From assembly GCA_021162745.1 (NCBI GenBank), contig JAGGYC010000086.1:1-64000 (forward strand): a DNA stretch of 64,000 bases, read 5' to 3'. This document shows, in pieces, positions 43,386-52,344 of the stretch. Below the pieces are notes generated by a model. That model worked only from the letters and a program-made list of their open reading frames with translations, ran no database searches and was not told where the DNA came from. This DNA comes from Desulfuromonas sp. GTDB taxonomy: Bacteria; Desulfobacterota; Desulfuromonadia; Desulfuromonadales; Desulfuromonadaceae. Both the position numbers and the translations under genes were made by a program. Within the stretch, counting starts at the first letter, position 1, and each line of letters begins with the position of its first letter.

Positions 43386-43446
43386 TGCGGTTGATGCTGA
43401 TGTCCCCAGCCTTTTGTTTGAATTTGATCTGATTGGAAATTACCCT

Positions 43447-43465
43447 TTTTAGATAGAATCTAAAA
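43447..43465. promoter_or_regulatory. Short palindrome upstream of fliL
   Basis: TTTTAGAT (43447-43454) and ATCTAAAA (43458-43465) around AGA, 23 bp upstream of the fliL start. It could be an operator or part of a promoter; I see no matching sigma54 or sigma28 element. Confidence 0.4.
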
Positions 43466-43487
43466 GTTTTAAAGGAGAATGCCGGTT

Positions 43488-43976
43488 ATGGCAGACGATG
43501 AAAAGAAAGAAGGTAGTGGCGGCAACCGCAAAATGATGCTGTTTGTAATCATCGGTGTGGTTGTGCTGGTTGGTGCGGTCGGTGTGGCCGCGTATCTGCT
43601 TGGCTCCCGTTCTGCACAGAATGCCGCCCCCTCTGAAGATGCACAGGTTGAAGAGACGGCCAAGGCAGAAGGTGTCGGGCCGATGATTGATATTACCGAT
43701 TTTATCATCAACATCCTCGACAAAAACGAAACACGTTATCTCAAGGCTGCCATCACGTTGGAGCTCGACGATGAGGCGACTGTCGCCGAAGTTAATGAAC
43801 GGATGCCACAAATCAGGGATTCGGTGCTGTTGCTTGTCGGGAATAAGACCTTTGCCGAGCTCAACGATCTACAGGGGAAGCTGCAATTGAGGGCAGAGAT
43901 TATTGTCTGTCTGAATAAGTTGCTGAAAAAAGGTAAGGTCAAGGGGATCTACTTCACCGAATTTGTTGTGCAATAG
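43488..43976 (+). CDS. fliL: Flagellar basal body-associated protein FliL
   Basis: A 162-residue single-span inner-membrane protein that supports the stator. The TM is near the N-terminus (MMLFVIIGVVVLVGAVGVAAYLL). The periplasmic part has LDKNETRYLKAAITLELDD and ends KGIYFTEFVVQ. ATG 43488 lies 10 bp after AAAGGAG; the ATG at 43479 is too close to it. Confidence 0.93.
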   Translation: MADDEKKEGSGGNRKMMLFVIIGVVVLVGAVGVAAYLLGSRSAQNAAPSEDAQVEETAKAEGVGPMIDITDFIINILDKNETRYLKAAITLELDDEATVAEVNERMPQIRDSVLLLVGNKTFAELNDLQGKLQLRAEIIVCLNKLLKKGKVKGIYFTEFVVQ

Positions 43977-43985
43977 GGGGCTTTC

Positions 43986-44972
43986 TTGGAGCGTATTCTC
44001 TCCAAAAATGAAATAGCCGAGCTCCTTTCGGCAGTCAAAGACGGTTCGATTGATGCCGAACTGGACTCAGACGTTGATGTTGGTGAACAGCCTCGTTCGA
44101 TTGCTGGGTACAGCTTGGTTCAAAATAAGGGGCAGTCGGGGCTTCGTCTGGCAAATTTCGATATTTTGCTCGATGCGTTTGCGCGCAATCTCTCCTTTTC
44201 TCTCTCGAATCGACTCCAGCGTGCGGTCAGCGTGTTACGTGACACTATTTCGGCGATGGAGTACGAAACGCTTATTCATGAATGCAGCAATCATCAACTC
44301 TATGGAATTATTGGTCTCGATCCACTAAAAAAAAATGGATTATTGATCTTTGATGCCAACATCTCCTTTACGCAGATCGAGATTATGCTCGGTGGTGGAA
44401 GTGAACACGCGGCTGAAATTCCCAGCCGAGGGCTGACCACCATTGAGATGAACCTGATCAAAGACGTAATCAGCGAAAGCTGCCAGGAGTTGAATAAGTC
44501 GTTTGGTTCAATCGAGACCCTGGCCTCTGAACTTATTCGTGTTGAAAGCAATCCGCGACTTGTTACCATTGTCCCTTCAGATACCGAGATGATGGTTGCC
44601 ACATTTAAAATTAAGATTAATGACGTAACCGGATTGATGCGCTTGGCAATCCCTTATTCCTCCCTTGATCCGATCCGGGAAAAACTGAAAAGTGAATTGG
44701 GAGCAACGAGCCCAGGTGGTCAATGGGGAGGCTATTTTGCCGATGAGATTGAGCAGATGGAAGTTTCTGTCTCTGCTCAACTGTCTGAAATCACATTGAA
44801 TGTCCGTGAGATCCTCGATCTTCGAGTTGGGGATATCTTGCAGCTGGAATGCCCCCCTGATCATCCTGTGAAATTACAGGTTGAGGGCAGAACAAAATTT
44901 ACCGGTCTTGCCGGGTTGCGCGACGGAAAGAAAGCTATCCGCATCCTTGGTCGCCAAAATATAAGGAGTTAA
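43986..44972 (+). CDS. fliM: Flagellar motor switch protein FliM
   Basis: A 328-residue C-ring protein. The N-terminal ILSKNEIAELLSAV is the CheY-P binding peptide. The middle CheC-like domain has SLSNRLQRAVSV and GLTTIEMNLIKDVI; the C-terminal SpoA domain includes EITLNVREILDLRVGDIL. The start is TTG 43986 with GGGGG five bases upstream. Confidence 0.95.
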   Translation: MERILSKNEIAELLSAVKDGSIDAELDSDVDVGEQPRSIAGYSLVQNKGQSGLRLANFDILLDAFARNLSFSLSNRLQRAVSVLRDTISAMEYETLIHECSNHQLYGIIGLDPLKKNGLLIFDANISFTQIEIMLGGGSEHAAEIPSRGLTTIEMNLIKDVISESCQELNKSFGSIETLASELIRVESNPRLVTIVPSDTEMMVATFKIKINDVTGLMRLAIPYSSLDPIREKLKSELGATSPGGQWGGYFADEIEQMEVSVSAQLSEITLNVREILDLRVGDILQLECPPDHPVKLQVEGRTKFTGLAGLRDGKKAIRILGRQNIRS

Positions 44973-44976
44973 CGGC

Positions 44977-45300
44977 ATGGATGAAACCGCTGTCTCGACG
45001 GCCCCAGTTGCTGATGATGTTGCCTCTCATCAGGAGGAATTGAAAAACCTGGATCTGTTACTTGATATTCCTCTCGATGTCTCTATTGAGGTCGGACGGT
45101 CTAAAATCCTCGTCCGTGATCTGCTGCAGATGGACGAAGGTTATGTGATTGAATTGGGTAAAAACGCCAGTGAACCACTGGATGTTTACGTCAATTCACG
45201 GTTAATTGCCCGAGGGGAAGTGGTTCTGGTCGATGATAAACTCGGGTTGCGCTTGACGGATGTTGTCAGCCCCGCGGAACGCATTGAAAAACTGGCATAA
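44977..45300 (+). CDS. fliN: Flagellar motor switch protein FliN
   Basis: A 107-residue C-ring/export protein, a single SpoA domain: LDIPLDVSIEVGRSKILVRDLL, PLDVYVNSRLIARGEVVLVDDKLGLRLTDVV. It follows fliM by 4 bp. Confidence 0.96.
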   Translation: MDETAVSTAPVADDVASHQEELKNLDLLLDIPLDVSIEVGRSKILVRDLLQMDEGYVIELGKNASEPLDVYVNSRLIARGEVVLVDDKLGLRLTDVVSPAERIEKLA

Positions 45301-45304
45301 TGTT

Positions 45305-45688
45305 TTGAAAACAGCATTTTTTAGTTTGATGATGGCGCTGGCACCTATACTGGTATGGGCTGCTGATCCAGCTGACCTTGAATTGGTGCCGATGAGCCTT
45401 AAAGTGATGGCGGCTTTGGCTGTCGTGCTCGGATTGGTTTTGATCCTCTATGCATTGTTACGTCGAGGGGGCCGCTGGCTCCCCTCAGGTCAAAACAGTG
45501 CGATTAAATTGATAGAGGTTCGCCATCTGGCACCGAAAAAAATACTTTACCTTGTTGAGGTCAACAATTCGACGTTGTTGCTGGGCGCAACGGCAGAGCG
45601 TCTGGAAGCCCTTGCCGAATGGCCGCAACAACCCGGTGGTGATTTTGAAAAGGTTCTGAACGCGCAGAAGACGCAGGAGGAACAATGA
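45305..45688 (+). CDS. fliO: Flagellar export protein FliO
   Basis: About 127 residues. TTG 45305 gives an N-terminal signal-like segment (KTAFFSLMMALAPILVWAA) followed by a second hydrophobic span (VMAALAVVLGLVLILYALL) and the FliO core IKLIEVRHLAPKKILYLVEVNNSTLLLGAT. Another possible start is ATG 45329. No strong ribosome-binding site is visible. It overlaps fliP by 4 bp. Confidence 0.85.
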   Translation: MKTAFFSLMMALAPILVWAADPADLELVPMSLKVMAALAVVLGLVLILYALLRRGGRWLPSGQNSAIKLIEVRHLAPKKILYLVEVNNSTLLLGATAERLEALAEWPQQPGGDFEKVLNAQKTQEEQ

Positions 45689-46431
45689 TTTGTCGCGTCA
45701 GCGGGATTCTGCTTGCCTTTTCTGTATTGCTTTTTCCCGCCATGGGTTTTGCCATCGATCTACCCACTATAACGCTCGGAGTGGCGAGCGCCTCGACGCC
45801 GAATGAAGTGTCAACAGCGGTGCAGATACTGCTGGTTCTGACCGTCCTGTCTGTTGCACCGGCTATTTTGCTGATGACAACGGCTTTTGTTCGCGTAGTT
45901 GTTGTGTTGTCCTTTGTTCGCCAGGCTATGGGCACACAGCAGATGCCCCCCAACCAGGTGATTGTAGGTCTTTCTCTCTTTCTGACTTTTTTTATTATGT
46001 CGCCGGTCTACAATGTTGTGAACGAGCAAGCTGTTCAACCGTATCTCAATGGTAAAATTGATCAGCAGCAGGCGTTGGAAAAAGCAGTCAATCCGATCCG
46101 CGATTTTATGTTTTCGCAAACACGGGAAAAGGATCTGGCATTACTGATTGATATCTCCGGAGATCAACAACCGGAAACCGTTGAGAATGTTTCGACAACG
46201 ACCTTGATTCCGGCTTTTATGCTTTCGGAGCTGAATCGCGCTTTTCAGATCGGCTTCATGATCTATATTCCATTTCTGGTGATCGACATGGTTGTCGCAT
46301 CCGTACTCATGTCGATGGGGATGATGATGCTACCGCCGCCGATTATCTCCTTGCCGTTCAAGTTGTTGTTGTTTGTGTTGGTGGATGGTTGGGGGCTGGT
46401 TGTTGGCTCGTTGGTTAAAAGTTTTTTCTAA
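45685..46431 (+). CDS. fliP: Flagellar export gate protein FliP
   Basis: A 248-residue export-gate protein. It has a cleavable signal peptide (VSGILLAFSVLLFPAMGFA) and the motifs MTTAFVRVVVVLSFVRQAMGTQQMPPNQ and YIPFLVIDMVVASVLMSMGMMMLPP. GGAGG precedes the ATG, which overlaps fliO. Confidence 0.97.
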   Translation: MICRVSGILLAFSVLLFPAMGFAIDLPTITLGVASASTPNEVSTAVQILLVLTVLSVAPAILLMTTAFVRVVVVLSFVRQAMGTQQMPPNQVIVGLSLFLTFFIMSPVYNVVNEQAVQPYLNGKIDQQQALEKAVNPIRDFMFSQTREKDLALLIDISGDQQPETVENVSTTTLIPAFMLSELNRAFQIGFMIYIPFLVIDMVVASVLMSMGMMMLPPPIISLPFKLLLFVLVDGWGLVVGSLVKSFF

Positions 46432-46488
46432 TAGAGCACTAGGTCGTAACGGATACTTCGATGCGATACTGTGTCAAAGGGGCTCAGC

Positions 46489-46758
46489 ATGTCACCTGAA
46501 TTTGTCATTGATCTGGGAAGAAATGCCGTTAAGACGGTATTGATGATCTCATCGCCCATGTTGTTGTCCGGGTTGATTATCGGTCTGCTGGTGAGTATTT
46601 TTCAGGCGGCGACGCAGATCAATGAACAGACGATGACGTTTATTCCGAAAATTGTCGCCGTTCTGGTGGCATTGATCCTGTTCGCCCCGTGGATTATTCG
46701 CGTTATGCTGGCATTTACACAAAATGTGTTCCAGGGCATCTCTCTGGTTGGAGGCTAG
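46489..46758 (+). CDS. fliQ: Flagellar export gate protein FliQ
   Basis: An 89-residue protein with two membrane spans (VLMISSPMLLSGLIIGLLVSIF and IVAVLVALILFAPWIIRVM) and the QAATQINEQTMTFIPK link. ATG 46489, six bases after AAAGGGG, gives the standard length; a GTG at 46471 would add six residues. Confidence 0.95.
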   Translation: MSPEFVIDLGRNAVKTVLMISSPMLLSGLIIGLLVSIFQAATQINEQTMTFIPKIVAVLVALILFAPWIIRVMLAFTQNVFQGISLVGG

Positions 46759-46764
46759 TGGTCT

Positions 46765-47547
46765 GTGGAACTGCTGTTAGTTCCCGTTGACAAGATTCAG
46801 GTCGCGTTGATCTGTCTGGCGCGTGTTGCCGCGATCTTTGGCAGTATGCCGATCTTCGGTAGCGCCCAGACCCCTGCGCGGGTGAAGACGATTCTGGCCC
46901 TGCTGGTTACCGTTCTTATTCTTCCTGCCGTTGAACCCACGCTTCCCACCCATTCCTTTGCTCCGATATCCCTGGGCTTGCTGGTTGCCAATGAGGCCAT
47001 GCTCGGTATTATGATGGGATTTATTGCCCGCTTGATTTTTACCGCTGTGGAATTCGGCGGCACGATTGTCGGTTATCAGATGGGCTTCGCCGCGGCCAAT
47101 GTCTATGATCCCCAGAATCAGCGCCAGGTGTCGTTGATCTCACAATTCCAAAATGTTTTTGCAATCCTGGCATTTCTGGCACTCGATGTGCATCACATCT
47201 TTATCCAAGTGCTGGTTGACTCCTATCGGATGTTGCCGCCGGGGTTGCTCGATTTTTCCGGCGAGGCGGTCCCTTTTATTATGGAATTGACCGGGAACAT
47301 GTTTGTGTTGGCCATCCGCTTCAGTGCACCGATCCTTGCTGTACTGTTATTGTCGGGCCTAGTTCTGGGTATTCTGGCACGTGTATTCCCGCAACTGAAT
47401 GTCTTTATGTTGTCGTTTCCAATTAATATCGGCATGGCCTTTGTCATTATCGGTTTAACCATGAATATGGTTGTTGCCTTGCTTGGGCGCGAGTTTGCCC
47501 AGCTGCCGGAGCAGTTTGAGCAGTTACTGCTTCTTTTGCGCGGGTAA
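46765..47547 (+). CDS. fliR: Flagellar export gate protein FliR
   Basis: A 260-residue membrane protein with six predicted spans. Seen are VARVAAIFGSMPIFGS-like LARVAAIFGSMPIFGS, MGFIARLIFTAVEFGG and MGFAAANVYDPQNQ. The start is GTG 46765. A repeat element separates it from flhB. Confidence 0.95.
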   Translation: MELLLVPVDKIQVALICLARVAAIFGSMPIFGSAQTPARVKTILALLVTVLILPAVEPTLPTHSFAPISLGLLVANEAMLGIMMGFIARLIFTAVEFGGTIVGYQMGFAAANVYDPQNQRQVSLISQFQNVFAILAFLALDVHHIFIQVLVDSYRMLPPGLLDFSGEAVPFIMELTGNMFVLAIRFSAPILAVLLLSGLVLGILARVFPQLNVFMLSFPINIGMAFVIIGLTMNMVVALLGREFAQLPEQFEQLLLLLRG

Positions 47548-47567
47548 ATGCCCTGTAAGTCAAAGGC

Positions 47568-47727
47568 AATCTCGCGCCAAGCCGCAGAGAACGCTGAGAG
47601 CGCAGGGAAGATCAAGGTCAAAATCGTGTTTTTTGGTTTAGACCTTAACCCTGAGTTTCCGTTTTTGACTTTGCTTTTCTCCGCGATCTCTGCGTCTTGA
47701 GAGAACGAAGTGAACGGGCGCGAGAAT
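47568..47727 (+). repeat. TIR-bounded non-coding repeat element, copy A (between fliR and flhB)
   Basis: About 160 bp bounded by inverted ends TCTCGCGCC (47570-47578) and GGCGCGAGA (47717-47725). Inside are the diagnostic strings GATCTCTGCGTCTTGAG and GAACGAAGTGAACGGGCG shared with copies B and C, plus AGAGCGCAGG near the left end. No coding frame is credible. Confidence 0.85.
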
Positions 47728-47787
47728 GGGTTTAAACTGTTACTTACTTGACGAAGTACCGCATTGAATATCGCAAGGGCAATAGAG

Positions 47788-47817
47788 ATGAATATCGCGC
47801 GAGCAATAGATGGCTGA
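47788..47817 (+). other. Possible 9-codon leader ORF overlapping the flhB start
   Basis: ATG 47788 with AAGGG (47775-47779) eight bases upstream would encode MNIARAIDG and stop at TGA 47815-47817, just inside flhB. flhB itself has no good Shine-Dalgarno, so re-initiation or coupling is possible. It lies in a 24-bp imperfect direct repeat (47766-47789 and 47790-47813). Confidence 0.35.
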
Positions 47818-48871
47818 GGATTCGGGTCAGGAAAGAACTGAACAGGCCACCGCCAAACGCCGCGAAGACTTTCGCAAAAAAGGGCAGGTGGCCCAGAGCA
47901 AAGAGGTCAACACAGCGGCATTGCTGACCATTTCGCTGCTGATGTGGTATTTCTATGCCGGATCGTTCTGGGATCAGCTCTCCTGGCTGGTGAGGCACTT
48001 TTGGGAGCAGTGTGGCAACTTTGCCGTGACACCGCAGTCGGTCGTTCAGGTGTTGATCTTCGTCATGCAGAAGGGTGCCAAGTTGTTGGCACCACTGTTC
48101 TTGATGGTGTTGATTGTCGGCTTCTTTTCCAGTTTATTGCAGATCGGCTGGCTGTTTACCGGCAAGCCATTGATGCCCGATTTGTCGAAGCTCGACCCGA
48201 TCAAGGGTTCAGCTAAATTTGTCTCAAAACGATCATTGGTCGAGCTGATCAAGTCGCTGTCCAAGGTGGTGCTGGTCGGTTATGTTGCCTATAAGACTGT
48301 GTTTAGCGAATTTGAAAATGCGCTGTATCTGGTCGATATGGACATTATTGAAACCCTTGCTTACGTTGGTCGTGTTGCCTCGGCGGTGTTGTTTAAATGC
48401 TGTGGGGTTATGTTGTTGCTCGCTCTTCTCGATTTCATGTTTGTGCGATGGGAACTGGAAGAGAAGATGAAGATGACCAAACAGGAGCAAAAAGAGGAAT
48501 TCAAAGAGAGTGAGGGTGACCCACATCTCAAAGCGCGTGTTCGTTCGTTGCAACAGGAGATGGCGCGTAATCGTATGATGGCAGAGGTGCCAAAAGCTGA
48601 TGTCGTTATCACCAACCCGACCCACTTATCCATCGCCATTCGCTATGAACAGGGGAAGATGGATGCACCGACGATTGTGGCCAAGGGCGCGGATAACCTG
48701 GCGATGAAGATTCGTGAGATTGCCCGCGAAAATGATGTGCCGATGGTTGAAAATATTGCCGTGGCACGCGCACTCTACAAGGTTGACGTTGGGGCCGTTG
48801 TCCCTGAACAGATGTTCAAGGCGGTGGCGGAAATTTTGGCGTATGTTTACGGCCTTCAACGGCGGCGTTAG
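47810..48871 (+). CDS. flhB: Flagellar export switch protein FlhB
   Basis: A 353-residue protein with four membrane spans and the autocleavage motif Asn-Pro-Thr-His at about residues 269-272 (VVITNPTHLSIA). It starts MAEDSGQERTEQATAKRREDFRKKGQ, the standard opening, so ATG 47810 is right even with a weak ribosome-binding site. It works with FliK on the substrate switch. Confidence 0.96.
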   Translation: MAEDSGQERTEQATAKRREDFRKKGQVAQSKEVNTAALLTISLLMWYFYAGSFWDQLSWLVRHFWEQCGNFAVTPQSVVQVLIFVMQKGAKLLAPLFLMVLIVGFFSSLLQIGWLFTGKPLMPDLSKLDPIKGSAKFVSKRSLVELIKSLSKVVLVGYVAYKTVFSEFENALYLVDMDIIETLAYVGRVASAVLFKCCGVMLLLALLDFMFVRWELEEKMKMTKQEQKEEFKESEGDPHLKARVRSLQQEMARNRMMAEVPKADVVITNPTHLSIAIRYEQGKMDAPTIVAKGADNLAMKIREIARENDVPMVENIAVARALYKVDVGAVVPEQMFKAVAEILAYVYGLQRRR

Positions 48872-48885
48872 GTATTCAGGATATT

Positions 48886-50982
48886 ATGCTCGAAAGTATA
48901 ACCGAAAATAAATGGGCCAAAATCCTGGTCCGTAGCGACATTCTGGTGTCGGTCGGACTGGTTGCGGTTCTGATGCTGATGATTATCCCGGTACCGCCGA
49001 TACTGCTGGATATTTTTCTGTCGCTGAATATTACCATTGCCCTGTTGATTCTGATTATCAGCCTTTATACGGCGCGGTCGGTTGAATTTGCCGTATTCCC
49101 AGCCGTATTGTTATCGACCACTCTGTTTCGATTGTCCCTCAATGTTGCCTCGACCCGATTAATTCTCCTCCATGGTGAAGAGGGCCCCAGTGCCGCCGGT
49201 TCGGTGATTATGTCTTTCGGCCAGTTCGTTGTCGGCGGAAATTATGTCGTCGGGCTGGTGATTTTTATTATCCTGGTGTTGATCAACTTTATGGTTATCA
49301 CCAAAGGTGCCGGTCGCGTTGCCGAGGTTGCCGCCCGTTTTACTCTCGATGCCATGCCGGGTAAGCAGATGGCGATTGATGCCGATCTCAATGCCGGACT
49401 GATTAACGATCAGGAAGCGAAACAGCGTCGTGCCGATATTTCCAATGAGGCCGATTTTTATGGTGCCATGGATGGTGCCAGCAAGTTTGTCCGTGGTGAT
49501 GCTATTGCCGGCATTATTATCACCCTGATCAACATCGGTGCCGGTTTTGTCATCGGCGTGGTGCAAAAGGGGATGCCGGCCATGGAGGCGGCGCAAAACT
49601 ATACCATTCTTACCGTTGGTGACGGTCTGGTGGGGCAGATCCCGGCCCTGATCATCTCGACGGCGGCCGGTATCCTGGTGACACGGACAACCGGAACCGG
49701 CGACTTCGGTAGTGACCTCAAGGCGCAATTCAGCGCTCATGCCCAGGCGGTGTGGGTAGTTTCGGCTATCTTGCTTGCGTTTGCGTTGATTCCCGGCTTG
49801 CCGACGGTTCCCTTCATGATTATGTCTGCGTTGCTTGCGGCAACGGCGCACCGGATGCAAAAAAACAGCGAGCAGGAGCGCATTGCAGCAGAAACAATCG
49901 AGATGGAGGAGCGGCCGGCCGCTGCGGCGCCGGAAGATAACTATGATGAGATGCTCAATGTCGATCTGTTGGAACTTGAGGTCGGTTACGGGCTGATTCC
50001 TTTTGTCGATGCCGGGCAGGACGGAGAGTTGTTGGATCGTATTCGCTCAATCCGCAAACAGTTTGCCCTCGATTCCGGCTTTATCGTGCCACCGGTTCAT
50101 ATCAAGGATAATCTGCAACTTAAACCCAACGAATACAGTTTCATGTTCAAAGGGGTACGGGTTGCCGGTGCTGAAATGCTGCCCGGACATTATATGGCGA
50201 TGAACCCCGGCATGGCGACGGAGGTGATCAAGGGGGTGGCGACGGAGGAACCGGCCTTTGGCCTACCCGCCACCTGGATATCCGAAGATAAAAAAGAACG
50301 GGCTCAAATTGCCGGCTATACCGTTGTTGACTGCACGACGGTGATGGCAACGCACATCAGTGAAATCATAAAACGCTACGCCCATGAGCTGCTTGGCCGT
50401 CAAGAGGTACAGAACTTGCTAGATAACTTAAAGAAGAGTTATCCGAAGCTGGTCGAGGACCTGATTCCAGATCAATTGAACCTGGGCTTGATCATGCGTG
50501 TTTTGCAAAACTTGTTGCGTGAGGACGTGTCGATTCGCGACTTGCGGACGATACTGGAAACGCTGGCAGATCATGCACCATCCGTCGCTGATCCAGATCT
50601 GTTGACTGAGCACGTTCGTAGCGCGCTAGCCCGCTCTATAAGTGGCAAGTACGCCCAGGCTGACGATGTGCTGGCGGTGATGACTCTTGATCGTCAGATC
50701 GAAGAAACGATTCACCAATCGCTACAGCGAACAGATCATGGTGGCAGCTATCTGGCACTTGAACCGCGACAGGCTCAAGGGCTTCTCGACGCGATCGGCG
50801 AACAGATTCAGCAGTTCAGTGGCGGTATGTCACCAGTGCTGCTTTGTTCGCCAACAATCCGTCCACATGTCAAAAAACTGACTGAGCGTTACCTGCCCAG
50901 TCTGGTTGTAATCTCTCATAATGAGATTGCCGCCCATTTAAAAGTCAGGTCTCTTGGGACTGTGAGGGTCGATGCAAGTTAG
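48886..50982 (+). CDS. flhA: Flagellar export gate protein FlhA
   Basis: A 698-residue protein with about eight N-terminal membrane spans, the FHIPEP segment (here VEFAVFPAVLLSTTLFRLSLNVASTR and FTLDAMPGKQMAIDADL) and a cytoplasmic C-terminal domain (~345-698). Its end overlaps the flhF start by 11 bp. Confidence 0.97.
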   Translation: MLESITENKWAKILVRSDILVSVGLVAVLMLMIIPVPPILLDIFLSLNITIALLILIISLYTARSVEFAVFPAVLLSTTLFRLSLNVASTRLILLHGEEGPSAAGSVIMSFGQFVVGGNYVVGLVIFIILVLINFMVITKGAGRVAEVAARFTLDAMPGKQMAIDADLNAGLINDQEAKQRRADISNEADFYGAMDGASKFVRGDAIAGIIITLINIGAGFVIGVVQKGMPAMEAAQNYTILTVGDGLVGQIPALIISTAAGILVTRTTGTGDFGSDLKAQFSAHAQAVWVVSAILLAFALIPGLPTVPFMIMSALLAATAHRMQKNSEQERIAAETIEMEERPAAAAPEDNYDEMLNVDLLELEVGYGLIPFVDAGQDGELLDRIRSIRKQFALDSGFIVPPVHIKDNLQLKPNEYSFMFKGVRVAGAEMLPGHYMAMNPGMATEVIKGVATEEPAFGLPATWISEDKKERAQIAGYTVVDCTTVMATHISEIIKRYAHELLGRQEVQNLLDNLKKSYPKLVEDLIPDQLNLGLIMRVLQNLLREDVSIRDLRTILETLADHAPSVADPDLLTEHVRSALARSISGKYAQADDVLAVMTLDRQIEETIHQSLQRTDHGGSYLALEPRQAQGLLDAIGEQIQQFSGGMSPVLLCSPTIRPHVKKLTERYLPSLVVISHNEIAAHLKVRSLGTVRVDAS

Positions 50983-52336
50983 GGTTTTTGAATCAGAAGA
51001 TATGGATTCGGCATTACGGATGATCAAGGAAGCTCTTGGTCCGGATGCGCTGATTTTATCTTCGCGAACGGTACGTAAAGGCGGTATGGGTTTGTTTGGC
51101 AAACCGTTGCTGGAAGTTACTGCGGCCATCGACCCTAACTCTGATGCGGCAACGGATGAGATCCCGTCCACAGTGAGAACCTCAGTTAAAGCGACGGCGA
51201 GGAGTTCAGCGAGGGGTGTGGCGGATGATGATCTCAGCTATGAGGATGTCTGGCGCACCTCGACGGAACGCCCTGAATTCAGCGACCCGCGGCCCAATCC
51301 ATACGCTCGGGCGGCATCAATGAGAACGCCCGGTTCCGGGCGTTCTGTTGATTCGTTACACTCGGAAATGGGTGAACTCAAAGAACTTGGGGTTCGCTCT
51401 GTCGATTCATTACGCTCCGAAGTGGGGGCGTTGAAAGATCTTGTCAGTTCGCTGGTCAAAGACCTTCCCGGCCAGATCGAAAAAGCGACCCATACAAAAC
51501 TGCAGCCGATAGCTGTTCCGGTGGTTAATCGCTTTGCCACCATGTCAGCAGTCGATCAACAGATTCATGATGGCTTGACCCGTTTAGGCATAGAGGCTGA
51601 GGCCGCATCAACCATTGCTCACTATGCTTCCAGCCAGCTCACCGCCCGACAGATTGCCGATTCGGCAGTGCTCAATGCTTTTTTTGCCAAGACCATTGCT
51701 GAACTGGTGCAAACCACCGGAACGATCTTGCCCGAACCCGGACAGACGAAGCGCATTGCCCTGATCGGTCCGACCGGCGTCGGCAAAACGACGACGATTG
51801 CCAAGCTGGCGGCTGCCTATCTGCTCGCCGGTGGCAAGCGGGTGGCGTTGGTGACTATCGATACCTATCGTATCGCTGCGGTTGAGCAACTTAAGGTCTA
51901 TGGCGAGATTATGAACCTTCCTGTCGAGGTGGTGATGAGTGCCGATCAGCTACGTGAAGTGTTGGCGCGCCACAGCAATAAGGATTTGATCCTTATCGAT
52001 ACCGCCGGTCGTAGCCCGAAGGATTCGGTGAGTTTGCAGGAACTACAGGATTTTCTTGATGTTGATCCCGATATTGAGGCTCATCTGGTGTTGTCGGCAA
52101 CGACCCGTGAGCGAGCCCTGTACGAAACCTATAACCGTTTCAACGCATTGTCGCCCAGCAGCCTGCTGATGACCAAGCTCGACGAATGCGACAGCCTCGG
52201 TGTTTTGCTCAATATTCATTTGCGCAACAACTGCCCCTTGTCATATCTGGCCAATGGTCAGAAAGTTCCCGAGGATCTCATGTTGGCCACCGCCGAATTG
52301 GTCAGTTCCATGATTCTCGAGAACAGTGAAGGATGA
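50972..52336 (+). CDS. flhF: SRP-like GTPase FlhF
   Basis: A 454-residue GTPase that sets the flagellar pole and number with FlhG. The N-terminal B domain begins MQVRVFESEDMDSALRMIKEALGPDALILSSR. The G domain has the P-loop GPTGVGKTTTIAKLA, DTYRIAAVEQL, DTAGRSPKD and TKLDE. Residues ~124-159 are two copies of an 18-residue RSVDSLxSExGxLKxL unit. It is next to flhG, the usual polar-flagella arrangement. Confidence 0.95.
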   Translation: MQVRVFESEDMDSALRMIKEALGPDALILSSRTVRKGGMGLFGKPLLEVTAAIDPNSDAATDEIPSTVRTSVKATARSSARGVADDDLSYEDVWRTSTERPEFSDPRPNPYARAASMRTPGSGRSVDSLHSEMGELKELGVRSVDSLRSEVGALKDLVSSLVKDLPGQIEKATHTKLQPIAVPVVNRFATMSAVDQQIHDGLTRLGIEAEAASTIAHYASSQLTARQIADSAVLNAFFAKTIAELVQTTGTILPEPGQTKRIALIGPTGVGKTTTIAKLAAAYLLAGGKRVALVTIDTYRIAAVEQLKVYGEIMNLPVEVVMSADQLREVLARHSNKDLILIDTAGRSPKDSVSLQELQDFLDVDPDIEAHLVLSATTRERALYETYNRFNALSPSSLLMTKLDECDSLGVLLNIHLRNNCPLSYLANGQKVPEDLMLATAELVSSMILENSEG

Positions 52337-52344
52337 TTTAGATT

